A stretch of DNA of 64,000 nt from positions 556,740 through 620,739 of the forward strand of contig MTMD02000002.1 of NCBI GenBank assembly GCA_002010065.2, in the 5' to 3' direction. The DNA comes from Candidatus Pyrohabitans jungbluthii (GTDB taxonomy: Archaea; Hydrothermarchaeota; Hydrothermarchaeia; Hydrothermarchaeales; BMS3B). This document shows, piece after piece, positions 35,785 to 44,163 of the stretch (the stretch's first letter is position 1; every line of letters begins with the position of its first letter). The notes below the pieces were generated by a model. That model made no database searches. It was not told the origin of the DNA and worked only from the letters and a program-made list of their open reading frames with translations. The translations under genes and the position numbers were made by a program.

Positions 35785-36300
35785 ACCCCTCTCCCTCTCT
35801 CGCGAGACCACTTCCTTCAGCGAGGTTTTCGGCGTTACCTGCTTTCGTCTGCGCCTCTTTTTCTTCTCCTTCTTTTCTGGCTTAAAAATTGCTTTTATGT
35901 CCTCTTCATCGAGTTTGCACTCCTTGGCTCGCTCATAAATCTCGCGAACCCTCTTCTCTACCTTGAGCACTTCGTACACTAAAATAATCGCCGCAAGTAT
36001 AACCAGGATGTCGGCAGCTATACCCACGCTGGTGAATATCATTACCGCACCTATCACTGTAATCTCAAAGAGGAGAACTACAATGCTGGCGATTATTATC
36101 TTCTGGAAGTTTCTTACGGGGTTCTCCCTTATGAGAAGGTATGAGATAGCAAAAAGGAAAAAGAAGAGAGCAAGAACCTGCGGAAAGGATATGCCTTTAA
36201 TAAAGATACCTACAAAAAAGGTGACAACTAGCACTCCTATTAACATGAACAGTGCAGCGAGCACATAGCCAAGCACCTGAAAACCCTTCGACGCCTGCAT
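35764..36300 (-). CDS. Four-helix membrane protein with basic cytoplasmic tail
   Basis: 178 residues. About four membrane helices fill 8-110 (GYVLAALFMLIGVLVVTFFV and others). A charged tail contains a Lys/Arg cluster (EKKEKKKRRRRKQ) and ends RERERGSVREEP. No family was recognised. The tail could bind nucleic acid or acidic lipid, but this is speculation. It is divergent from the DUF4177-like mini-gene. Confidence 0.65.
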   Translation of the reverse strand: MQASKGFQVLGYVLAALFMLIGVLVVTFFVGIFIKGISFPQVLALFFFLFAISYLLIRENPVRNFQKIIIASIVVLLFEITVIGAVMIFTSVGIAADILVILAAIILVYEVLKVEKRVREIYERAKECKLDEEDIKAIFKPEKKEKKKRRRRKQVTPKTSLKEVVSRERERGSVREEP

Positions 36301-36321
36301 CTACCACCTCTCCAAAAGCCA

Positions 36322-36335
36322 GATTTATATTGCGC
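36322..36335. promoter_or_regulatory. A/T element likely serving two divergent genes
   Basis: ATTTATATTGCG on the plus strand reads CGCAATATAAAT on the minus strand. It is 22-35 nt before the minus ATG at 36300 and about 35-45 nt before the plus ATG at 36368. A second TATA-like TTTATAATTT follows at about 36342-36351 on the plus side. Confidence 0.35.
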
Positions 36336-36367
36336 TTATGTCTTTATAATTTATCAGGAGGTGTGGT

Positions 36368-36520
36368 ATGGATACCTTCGAGTATGAGGTAATTAACGTC
36401 AGGCACGCTAAAGAAAAAGGCATGCTTAGCCTGGAGAACCTTCTAAATAAAATGGGAAAAAAGGGCTGGGAGCTTGTGGGCATAGATGGAGACCACTATA
36501 TATTCAAGCGTAGGGTTTGA
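36368..36520 (+). CDS. 50-residue DUF4177-like protein
   Basis: A short gene with a very strong Shine-Dalgarno (AGGAGGTG, 36356-36363) before the ATG. The product starts MDTFEYEVINV and has LENLLNKMGKKGWELVGIDG then HYIFKRRV. This is the beta-helix-beta pattern of DUF4177 (-Y-V, L-x-x-L-N-x-x-G-x-x-G-W-E-L-V, F-K-R). Its function is unknown. It ends 9 nt before the convergent histone gene stop. Confidence 0.75.
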   Translation: MDTFEYEVINVRHAKEKGMLSLENLLNKMGKKGWELVGIDGDHYIFKRRV

Positions 36521-36529
36521 GCTTTGAGC

Positions 36530-36730
36530 CTACCTGCTCGCCAACTTGATATCACTGGCTTTGACGGTCTTCCTCTTCGCGTGTTTGGCGAGCTTTCCAG
36601 CTTCGCTCGCGATCTCAGTGCCTATCTCCTCAAGCAGTTCAGCAAGCACAACCGCAGCGTCCCTGCCCACACGCATGTTTGTCGCTTTCCTGATAATCCT
36701 ACCACACGCAGCTACAGGTAATTCTCCCAT
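36530..36730 (-). CDS. Archaeal histone
   Basis: 66 residues, the minimal histone fold with no tails. [14 protein letters not shown] starts it; [18 protein letters not shown] with the conserved RKT DNA-contact motif ends it. It forms dimers that wrap DNA. AGGTGG lies before the ATG and a TATA-like AAGCTTTATC is about 45 nt upstream. The usual Pro of the opening APxGRI is Ala-Cys-Gly here, a minor change. Confidence 0.96.
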   Translation of the reverse strand: MGELPVAACGRIIRKATNMRVGRDAAVVLAELLEEIGTEIASEAGKLAKHAKRKTVKASDIKLASR

Positions 36731-36795
36731 AAATCAACCACCTCATGATTATTTTTTAGTCTCATTCAAGATAAAGCTTTCGCTTAAAGAAATCG

Positions 36796-37698
36796 CTACT
36801 CTGCCTTTGCCTTTACCATTTTCTTTGAGTACTTTTGGACTATCTTCTCTGTGCTCACTATGTTCTTGTCCAGTCCAAGCTCCGCATATGGCTCAAGACC
36901 TAAAGCTAAGCCTATTAGCTGGGTGATGTAGAGCACTGGTATACCCAACTCCTCACCGTAGTGCTTCTCAATCTCAGGCTGCTTGGCGTCCAAGCTCATA
37001 TGGCACAGGGGACAAGCGACGATTATAGCCTGCGCTCCCGCTTCCTTCGCTTCCTTGATTATCTCGTAGCTCAGCTTGTGCATCGCCGCTTCGTTGCTCA
37101 CCATCACGGGTCCGCCGCAGCACCGTGTTTTTCGGGTAAAGGGCAGTACCGTAGCGCCCAAAGCCTGGATTATCTTGTCCATGCTGGTAGGGTTCTCCAC
37201 ATCGTCGAAGCTCTCCTTGCCTGGCGGACGGGTGATGTAGCACCCGTAGTAGGGCACAACCCTCAAGCCTTCCAACGGCTCAGCAACCTTCTCTGCGAGA
37301 GCCTCTATGCCCAAGTCATTGACCAGTACATCGAGAGGGTGCCTTACCTTTACCTCACCCTTTACCTCTAGACCCGTACCCTCGAGAGCCTTGTTGAGCT
37401 TTGCGCGATTCTCCTCACTTTCAAGCACGTACTCGCGAGTTTGCTTAAGGTTCTGGTAGCACGCTGGGCAGGGTGCGACAACCTCCTTACCCTGCGCCTC
37501 AGCGCGTGCAAGGTCGCGAGCCGGAAGAGCAAGCGAGAGGAGCTTGCTCGTGGCATGCGCCGCCGAAGCTCCGCAGCAGCTCCAGTCTTCGAGCTCCTCA
37601 AACTCTAAGCCTAAAGCAGTAAAAACACTCCTGAAGCTCAGGTCATACTCCCTAGCAGTAGCCTCCAGAGAACAGCCAGGGTAGTAAGCATAGCTCAT
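36796..37698 (-). CDS. hdrB: Heterodisulfide reductase subunit B-type protein (HdrB)
   Basis: 300 residues with two full CCG domains: YYPGCSLE, WSCCGASAAH and CPACYQN, then YYGCYITRPPG, TRCCGGPVM and CPLCHMSLD. These ligate the two noncubane clusters that reduce a disulfide such as CoM-S-S-CoB. It is coupled by a 4-bp overlap to hdrC upstream. No hdrA or hdrD is nearby, so the electron donor is unknown; methanogenesis cannot be inferred from this pair alone. Confidence 0.9.
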   Translation of the reverse strand: MSYAYYPGCSLEATAREYDLSFRSVFTALGLEFEELEDWSCCGASAAHATSKLLSLALPARDLARAEAQGKEVVAPCPACYQNLKQTREYVLESEENRAKLNKALEGTGLEVKGEVKVRHPLDVLVNDLGIEALAEKVAEPLEGLRVVPYYGCYITRPPGKESFDDVENPTSMDKIIQALGATVLPFTRKTRCCGGPVMVSNEAAMHKLSYEIIKEAKEAGAQAIIVACPLCHMSLDAKQPEIEKHYGEELGIPVLYITQLIGLALGLEPYAELGLDKNIVSTEKIVQKYSKKMVKAKAE

Positions 37699-38327
37699 TC
37701 TCCAGCCTCCATCTTAGCCACGTTTTCGAATATCTTCTTAACCTCATCGCCACGGGCGATTTTCACCGGTTTAAAGGGCAACTTACCCTTTTTCATGAGT
37801 GTGATTCCAAAGGGGGCGTTCTTTAGAAGGTAGCCCAGCTTTGAGGCGATGCCCTCTCTGCTACCCAGTGTAGCCTTCAACAGAAGCAGAGGCTCAAATT
37901 GCCTTCCAAGATTAGCCACGATTTCGTTGAAGTTCCTGTAAAAGGACACTGCCCTTGGATTGGCAATGTTCGAGTTGTACCCCTCCTTCATGGCTATGCT
38001 CTTAAGCGCCGCCATTACCTCGGTTATCTTAACCTCTCGTGGGCATCGCACCTGACACTGATAACACGAGGCGCACAACCAGATGGTGCGACTGCTCAGC
38101 ACGCGATCGCGCATACCAAGGTTCACCATGCGGATTATTTGCCTTGGGGTATAATCCATAGCTGAGACAGTGGGGCAACCTCCACTGCAGGTACCGCACT
38201 GGTAGCATGCGGTAATGCCCTCGCCACCCGCTGCAATAACCTCACTCTTAAAGTCCACGCCAGACAAAGTGATGCCTCCTAGCAGCTTTACGAATTTATC
38301 ATTATTGTTCATTATATACTTTTGCAT
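37695..38327 (-). CDS. hdrC: Heterodisulfide reductase subunit C-type protein (HdrC)
   Basis: 210 residues. Two [4Fe-4S] motifs, CYQCGTCSGGCP and CASCYQCQVRCP, lie in the N-terminal half, followed by a helical region typical of HdrC. The start is ATG 38327 or 38312; AAATATATTC about 25 nt upstream of 38327 suits a leaderless start there. It passes electrons between HdrA (not here) and HdrB. Confidence 0.9.
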   Translation of the reverse strand: MQKYIMNNNDKFVKLLGGITLSGVDFKSEVIAAGGEGITACYQCGTCSGGCPTVSAMDYTPRQIIRMVNLGMRDRVLSSRTIWLCASCYQCQVRCPREVKITEVMAALKSIAMKEGYNSNIANPRAVSFYRNFNEIVANLGRQFEPLLLLKATLGSREGIASKLGYLLKNAPFGITLMKKGKLPFKPVKIARGDEVKKIFENVAKMEAGE

Positions 38328-38395
38328 AACATTAAAAAGTTTTCCATAATGAATATATTTGATGAGGTCAAAGTAGAGGCAAAGTATGCCACCAA

Positions 38396-38467
38396 GCCGG
38401 GGTAGTCTAGAGGCGAGGCGGCGGACTGCAGATCCGCTTTACGTGAGTTCAAATCTCACCCCCGGCT
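38396..38467 (+). tRNA. tRNA-Cys (anticodon GCA)
   Basis: Acceptor GCCGGGG/CCCCGGC with discriminator T (U), anticodon stem GCGGA/TCCGC with loop CTGCAGA giving GCA, and T arm GTGAG-TTCAAAT-CTCAC. A U discriminator is the identity base for tRNA-Cys. No CCA and no intron. It ends 25 nt before the AglB start. Confidence 0.95.
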
Positions 38468-38492
38468 TTCACATTTTCTATTGTAATTTGTT

Positions 38493-40676
38493 ATGGTTGC
38501 AGGGAAAAATTTATTAGAGTGGGTGTTGGATTCTGAAATCACTATGGGAGAAGTTGACTGGCGGAAGCTCATGAGGTCAAAGAGATTCAAGCAGTTTTCT
38601 TTAGTTTTTGCCATCTTTCTCATCGGTTTTGCCACGCGTTACATAACAAAGCACCAGCTGCTCTTTGACCCAGACAGCTACTGGTGGTACCAGCTTGCCA
38701 TGTACTTCGCAGGTATAGACGACGGGCGATTGCAGTACTTTCACAAAGTGGGTGGAAAGACGATATATGAGCTAGCATACTACCCCACGGGTAGGGTACT
38801 GGAAAAGGAACTTCTCCTCCTTCCATTCACCATCGGCTTTTCATACAAAATTCTGGGCATTTTTGGCGCGCCTCAAACCCCAGAAGGACTTCTTAACTAT
38901 ATGTTTTTCTTTGGTCCCTTCTTCGGCGCCCTCACAGCTGTTTTGGCATATTTCCTTGGCAAGGAGCTTACTGGAAGTGATAAAGCGGGATTCGTTGCAG
39001 CGGTGTTCTATTCCTTTGCTCACTTTGCAATGACGAGAAACACAGCTGGCGATACTGGACAAGAGAGCTTGGGTAGTTTTTTCCTGTTTTTAATGGTCTA
39101 TCTGTTCATTGTCTCCGTGAAGCAAAAGGAATTGAAGCTTAACGTTGGCTATGCAATAGCTTCTGGAATAGTATTTCTGCTTGCTGCGAATACATGGGGT
39201 GGAACGAGCTTCTACTGGGGGTTGATAGCCTCTGCAGTTTTTGTATATCTCGCAGTTAACGTAGCGCTCAACCGTCCTTTAAAGGAGTACAAAAGCGTGT
39301 GCGTTAGTTTTCCTGTATTCATCCTCATCGGCGTTTTTATACCCTCACTCTTTGGTATCGGCAACTCCTATGTTATTGGAAAGATGAGTACCCACAATGT
39401 CTTCCAAAATCTATCTTACCTTATTGTGATCATCTGCCTCTTTTTGATAGGTTATGAGGAGTTGAGAAAAAAGAAAGAACTTTCGCTTCAGCCGAGGGTT
39501 ATTTTTCTTGGAACTATTGTGATTGTTGTACTTGGTCTTTTTGCCACTGGCAAGTTTGTTATATTTGAGAGGATCTCCGATTTTATATACAGACTCATTT
39601 TTGCCCCTGAAGAGAAGGGGCTAACTGGCAAAACCGTTGCTTACTACCGCTCCACTGGTTTTACGGAATTTAAAGGTACCTTTGGCGCACTACTGCTTGC
39701 GATCCCTGCAGGCTTTCTCCTAATAGGATATGATCTCTATAAAAAGAGGGAATTCACAAGCTTATTCATGATATTTTTCATGATCCTTGGCATAGTTGCC
39801 TTCAGGTGGATGATTAGGCTGTCATACCTCATGGCTTTCATCCTGCCCCTTTTCATTGCATTCCTGTTTGCCAGATATATAGACAAACAAAAGCCACAGT
39901 TGAAACATGCAAGACCTAAAAAGAAAAAAGATGCTCAAGAGAGCCAGGGCATGCGAAGGTTTAATATAGTAATAGGCTTCGCTGTGCTCCTCTTTCTTAT
40001 CTCTCCGATACTGGTTACAAGCATCCAATCACTCAAAGCTCAGAAGTTTGCAGACCAGAGCGTCATGCCTTGGAAGGATGCTGGTGAGTGGATTAAAAAG
40101 AATACTCCAGAAAACGCCTTGCTCATCCACTGGTGGGATTACGGCTACCACCTGCAGACCTTCGCCATACGAAGAACGATCGTTGATGGTGGTAATATAG
40201 GACCGATTATAACAGGCAAACATAGAAATATCGATGTAGCCAAAGCCTTCACGTCGCCTGAAGAGGATTTTTACAAATACATAGCTCCCTACAATCCAGA
40301 TAATCTGCCTATCTACGTCCTCGTAAGCGTGGAGGAATTCGGCAAAAGCGGGGCGATAAACTTCCATGCCCAGGATGAGCTCTTCATCAGCCCTTTCCGG
40401 GTACAGAGAACTGGCGACCCAAAAAGGGACAACGCAAATATTCAGGCAATCTTACAACGCTATGGGTTTACTACCTATGCGCTGGTTAACGCGGGCAACA
40501 GCTATATGATATGGGGGCTTCACCAGCGCGATGCTCGTGGCAACTACCACCCAGAGTGGGCGAATAAGGTCTTAGCCAAACTCCTGCCCTTCAACACAGG
40601 CATGGGCAAAGGAATGAAACATTTCAGGCTGGTTTATCATAATGGTTACGTTTATATTTACAGGTATATCCCCTGA
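38493..40676 (+). CDS. aglB: Oligosaccharyltransferase AglB (STT3 family)
   Basis: 727 residues. An N-terminal membrane helix is followed by the first external-loop acidic motif FDPDSYWW (Asp59, Asp61). RNTAGDTGQES and about 12 further membrane helices follow. The C-terminal domain has the WWDYGYHLQ motif at about 547. AglB moves the lipid-linked glycan to Asn in N-x-S/T outside the cell. ATG 38544 (MGEVDW) is an alternative start with an A/T element upstream. It heads a run with UDP-glucose dehydrogenase and UDP-xylose-synthase-like genes, the expected sugar suppliers. Confidence 0.94.
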   Translation: MVAGKNLLEWVLDSEITMGEVDWRKLMRSKRFKQFSLVFAIFLIGFATRYITKHQLLFDPDSYWWYQLAMYFAGIDDGRLQYFHKVGGKTIYELAYYPTGRVLEKELLLLPFTIGFSYKILGIFGAPQTPEGLLNYMFFFGPFFGALTAVLAYFLGKELTGSDKAGFVAAVFYSFAHFAMTRNTAGDTGQESLGSFFLFLMVYLFIVSVKQKELKLNVGYAIASGIVFLLAANTWGGTSFYWGLIASAVFVYLAVNVALNRPLKEYKSVCVSFPVFILIGVFIPSLFGIGNSYVIGKMSTHNVFQNLSYLIVIICLFLIGYEELRKKKELSLQPRVIFLGTIVIVVLGLFATGKFVIFERISDFIYRLIFAPEEKGLTGKTVAYYRSTGFTEFKGTFGALLLAIPAGFLLIGYDLYKKREFTSLFMIFFMILGIVAFRWMIRLSYLMAFILPLFIAFLFARYIDKQKPQLKHARPKKKKDAQESQGMRRFNIVIGFAVLLFLISPILVTSIQSLKAQKFADQSVMPWKDAGEWIKKNTPENALLIHWWDYGYHLQTFAIRRTIVDGGNIGPIITGKHRNIDVAKAFTSPEEDFYKYIAPYNPDNLPIYVLVSVEEFGKSGAINFHAQDELFISPFRVQRTGDPKRDNANIQAILQRYGFTTYALVNAGNSYMIWGLHQRDARGNYHPEWANKVLAKLLPFNTGMGKGMKHFRLVYHNGYVYIYRYIP

Positions 40677-40689
40677 TTGAGGTGAATCC

Positions 40690-41979
40690 ATGAATATCTC
40701 TGTTATAGGTACCGGTTATGTTGGCCTAGTAACTGGAGCATGTTTTGCAGAGCTTGGAAATAATGTTATATGCGTGGATGTAGACGCTGAGAGAGTAAAA
40801 AAAGTAAATAAGGCAGAGGCACCGATTTATGAGCGTGGTTTGGACAAACTTCTTAAAAAACATGTGCCAAATGGAAAATTAAGGGCAACATTGGACATCT
40901 ATGAAGCCGTTAGGGATACAGATGTTACATTTATCTGCGTTGGCACACCCTCCGGGCTAATGGATTATATAGACCTCAAGTACGTGGAGCAGGTGAGCAG
41001 GGATATAGGGGGGGTACTAAAGGATAAGGATGATTTCCACGTGGTGGTGGTGAAGAGCACAGTAGTGCCAGGTACAACTGAGCATACAGTTACTCCTATA
41101 ATAGAGGAGTACTCAGGTAAAAAAGCTGGCAATGACTTCGGCATAGCCATGAATCCTGAATTTCTACGAGAAGGCAGCGCCGTTGAGGACTTCATGAATC
41201 CCGACAGAATCGTTCTTGGTTATACCGATGAGAAAACAGGTAAAATACTTCGAGAACTTTATAAAGATTTTACCTGCCCAATAATGGAAACCGATCCTAA
41301 AACCGCAGAGATGATTAAGTATGCCACCAACTCCTTCCTTGCAGTGAAAATCAGCTTCATAAATGAAATAGGAAACATCTGCAAACTTCTGGGCATTGAT
41401 GTATACGAAGTGGCTAAAGGTTTAGGCCTGGACCACCGTATCTCGCCTCACTTTCTTCGCGCTGGCTTGGGCTTTGGCGGAAGCTGCTTCCCTAAAGACG
41501 TTAAAGCTCTTGTGGGCAAAGCTAAGGAAGCTTACTACCGCCCAATCATCCTCAACGCAGCTCTTGAAGTTAACGAGTCTCAGCCTTTGCGCTTGATAGA
41601 ACTTCTTGAAAAGCGGGCAGGAAATTTGCGAGACAAAGACGTTACGGTGCTTGGACTTGCCTTCAAGCCAGGTACAGACGACATGCGTGAAGCTCCCTCC
41701 ATAAAAATTATTCATACTCTTCTTACGAAAGGAGCAAGAGTGCATGCCCATGACCCTAAGGCGATAGAGAATGCGAAGAAGATTTTTGGGACTCACGAGA
41801 GGCTGTTTTACTACAAAAAGGCAGAGGAAGCGGTGTCAAAAAGCAAGTACGTGCTTTTAGTCACTGAGTGGGACGAGTACAGAAAAAAGGAGCTTTATAA
41901 GGGCAAAGAAGTGTTCGACGGTAGGAGGGTGCTCGAAGCAAAGGAGCTGAGCGACTACTACGAAGGGATATGCTGGTGA
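40690..41979 (+). CDS. aglM: UDP-glucose 6-dehydrogenase
   Basis: 429 residues. NAD motif ISVIGTGYVGLVTGACFAE is at the N-terminus, the substrate-contact FLREGSAVEDFMNPDRIV in the middle, and the catalytic Cys in GFGGSCFPKDVKAL near 262. It oxidises UDP-glucose to UDP-glucuronate. It lies 13 nt after aglB and 4 nt before the decarboxylase-like gene. A UDP-aminosugar dehydrogenase is a less likely alternative. The symbol is by analogy with haloarchaeal AglM. Confidence 0.88.
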   Translation: MNISVIGTGYVGLVTGACFAELGNNVICVDVDAERVKKVNKAEAPIYERGLDKLLKKHVPNGKLRATLDIYEAVRDTDVTFICVGTPSGLMDYIDLKYVEQVSRDIGGVLKDKDDFHVVVVKSTVVPGTTEHTVTPIIEEYSGKKAGNDFGIAMNPEFLREGSAVEDFMNPDRIVLGYTDEKTGKILRELYKDFTCPIMETDPKTAEMIKYATNSFLAVKISFINEIGNICKLLGIDVYEVAKGLGLDHRISPHFLRAGLGFGGSCFPKDVKALVGKAKEAYYRPIILNAALEVNESQPLRLIELLEKRAGNLRDKDVTVLGLAFKPGTDDMREAPSIKIIHTLLTKGARVHAHDPKAIENAKKIFGTHERLFYYKKAEEAVSKSKYVLLVTEWDEYRKKELYKGKEVFDGRRVLEAKELSDYYEGICW

Positions 41980-41983
41980 GGTC

Positions 41984-43003
41984 ATGATCGAAGAGGACGT
42001 GGATGCTATAATCAGAGGGCTTGAGAAAGACAACATTTCTTTTGAAGATAGGAAAGTGCTTGTCACAGGCGGCGCAGGTTTTCTGGGCTCGTGGATATGC
42101 GACGTGCTTGTCAAGCAGGGTGCTGAGGTTACGTGCTTAGACAACTTCGCCAGTGGGTTGCGTTCAAATATAGAACATCTTATGGAGAAGGAGAATTTCA
42201 CCTTTGTGGAGCACGACATCTCTAAGCCCATCTTTTTCGATAAGCGCTTCGACTTAGTGATGCACCTCGCCTCTCGTGCTTCGCCCTTTGAGTTCGAAAA
42301 GTTCCCCATCCAGATATTAAAGGCAAATACTCTCGGGATATGGGTAGCCCTCGGCATTGCGAAAAAGCATCGTGCAAGATTTCTGTACGCTTCCACAAGC
42401 GAGGTTTATGGCAACCCCCCAGCGAGCTTCATCCCAACTCCTGAAACCTACAACGGCAACGTTAACCCTGTAGGACCCAGAAGCTGCTACGATGAAGCGA
42501 AGCGTGCCGGCGAAGCTTTTGTCATGGCTTATCGCTTGGAGCATGGATTGGATACCCGCATTGCTAGAATTTTTAATACATATGGTCCCAGAATGCGTGC
42601 CGGCGATATCTATGGTAGAGTTGTTCCCCGCTTTATAGAGCAGGCACTGAACAATAAACCCATAACAGTCTTTGGTACAGGTGAACAGACAAGGAGTTTT
42701 ACTTACGTGAGTGATGAAGTGGAAGGATTGCTCAGGCTAGCTGGTATCGAGGGGCTGGGGGGAGAGGTGGTAAATATAGGGAATAATAAGGAGACGACTA
42801 TTCTTGAGCTCGCCGAGCTTATAAAAAAGCTGTGTAATTCAAGCTCAGAGATAGTTTTCCTTCCTCTGCCAAAAGACGACCCTTTGCGACGCTGCCCCGA
42901 CATTAGCAAGGCGAAAAAACTTTTAAAATGGAAACCAAAGGTTTCACTGGAGGAGGGATTAAAGAAAACTATAGAGTGGTTCAAATATTATAGTAGCTCT
43001 TGA
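41984..43003 (+). CDS. UDP-glucuronate decarboxylase-like (UDP-xylose synthase) SDR enzyme
   Basis: 339 residues. NAD motif [18 protein letters not shown] is present. Family-like features are MHLASRASPFEFEKFP, the Y-x-x-x-K pair in CYDEAKRAGEAF, and RIFNTYGPRM. With the dehydrogenase just upstream, UDP-glucose to UDP-glucuronate to UDP-xylose is the most likely route. It overlaps the convergent epimerase by 23 bp. Confidence 0.8.
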   Translation: MIEEDVDAIIRGLEKDNISFEDRKVLVTGGAGFLGSWICDVLVKQGAEVTCLDNFASGLRSNIEHLMEKENFTFVEHDISKPIFFDKRFDLVMHLASRASPFEFEKFPIQILKANTLGIWVALGIAKKHRARFLYASTSEVYGNPPASFIPTPETYNGNVNPVGPRSCYDEAKRAGEAFVMAYRLEHGLDTRIARIFNTYGPRMRAGDIYGRVVPRFIEQALNNKPITVFGTGEQTRSFTYVSDEVEGLLRLAGIEGLGGEVVNIGNNKETTILELAELIKKLCNSSSEIVFLPLPKDDPLRRCPDISKAKKLLKWKPKVSLEEGLKKTIEWFKYYSSS

Positions 43004-43925
43004 TCCACTCAATTTCCCTCTTCAGCCCCTCTTTTATATCGACGCGTGGATTATAACCAAGCTCCTTCTTGGCTTTGGAAATATCTGCATAGGTGTCTCT
43101 TACGTCGCCTTTTTGTTTTTCAATGTATTTTACTTTCGCTTTCAGTCCAGTAAGCTCTTCCAGAATCCTTATAACTTCGTTGATTGATATCCTGTTGCCA
43201 CCACCAATGTTGAATACTTCACCGCTTTTTGCATATTTTACCGCAAGAATGTTTGCTTCGACGATGTCCCGAACATATGTGAAGTCCCTCGTTTGCCTTC
43301 CATCACCATATACTACAATTTCGTCTTGCGTGAGAATCGCCTTTATGAATCTGTGAAATGCCATGTCTGGACGCTGTCTCTCACCGTAAACCGTAAAGTA
43401 GCGCAGAGATACTGTGGGCACGCCAAAGTTTTTCCAGTAAAGGTAGCAGAGGTGCTCACCTGCCAGCTTGCTCACGCCATAGGGGGAAACCGGACGTGGA
43501 TTGTCGGTCTCACGCATGGGCAGAGAATCTACGTCGCCGTAAACTGAAGAGGAAGAGGCATATACGAACTTTTTTATATTAGCATCCTTTACAGCCTCCA
43601 GCAGCGCCTGCGTTGCAAGAATGTTGCTGTCAGTGTATATCTTAAAGTTTTCTCCCCAGCTCGCTCTCACCCCAGCCTGCGCAGCCTGGTGAAAAACGTA
43701 ATCAGCGCCCTCAACTATCTCCTTAAGATTAAGGTTGTTAATGTCCTCCTCGATGAGCTGAAATCCCTCTGCTTCCAACAAATTTTCTATGTTCTTCTCC
43801 TTTATCTCTTTCGGGTAGTAATCTGAGAAGTTATCTATGCCCACGACCTCATGGCCTTCTTTTAGAAGCCTCTCAGCAAGGTGCGATCCGATAAAGCCTG
43901 CGCAGCCTGTTACTATTGATTTCAT
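42981..43925 (-). CDS. UDP-sugar 4-epimerase (UDP-glucuronate or UDP-glucose epimerase)
   Basis: 314 residues. IVTGCAGFIGSHLAERLL binds NAD; the catalytic Tyr-x-x-x-Lys is in SPYGVSKLAGEH. QAAQAGVRASWGENFKIYTDSN and QKGDVRDTYADISKA resemble glucuronate 4-epimerases more than GalE. It would make UDP-galacturonate (or UDP-galactose) for the glycan. It faces the UXS-like gene tail to tail. Confidence 0.82.
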   Translation of the reverse strand: MKSIVTGCAGFIGSHLAERLLKEGHEVVGIDNFSDYYPKEIKEKNIENLLEAEGFQLIEEDINNLNLKEIVEGADYVFHQAAQAGVRASWGENFKIYTDSNILATQALLEAVKDANIKKFVYASSSSVYGDVDSLPMRETDNPRPVSPYGVSKLAGEHLCYLYWKNFGVPTVSLRYFTVYGERQRPDMAFHRFIKAILTQDEIVVYGDGRQTRDFTYVRDIVEANILAVKYAKSGEVFNIGGGNRISINEVIRILEELTGLKAKVKYIEKQKGDVRDTYADISKAKKELGYNPRVDIKEGLKREIEWIKSYYNI

Positions 43926-43947
43926 GGTTATACCACAATTTGTCGTG

Positions 43948-44154
43948 CTATAGATACCCCAAACCTCTCAGCCTCTCTTTGACCTGCTCCTCTTCTTCTT
44001 CGCTGTAGACCACCTCTGCCTCTTCTTCCTCATCTTTCAGTATTTCTTCGAGGACAAAATTCACGTACTCTTCCACAGAGCTGAATTCTTCGCTTTCGTC
44101 GACACGCTTCTTTATCTCTTCATATATCTCATCCTTTATCTCGATTTTTGCCAC
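43948..44154 (-). CDS. Small acidic protein with LGYL tail, possibly ribbon-helix-helix-like
   Basis: 68 residues. The first 40 (IEIKDEIYEEIKKRVDE, then SSVEEYVNFVLEEIL) resemble ribbon-helix-helix proteins. The acidic linker and ending SEEEEEQVKERLRGLGYL match the C-terminal tail seen on some alkaline-phosphatase-superfamily proteins. The same tail type ends the phosphodiesterase at 48.6 kb. It lies 9 nt after the phosphodiesterase gene that lacks this tail. It may be a regulator or a detached tail partner. Confidence 0.6.
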   Translation of the reverse strand: MAKIEIKDEIYEEIKKRVDESEEFSSVEEYVNFVLEEILKDEEEEAEVVYSEEEEEQVKERLRGLGYL

Positions 44155-44163
44155 GCTACCACC

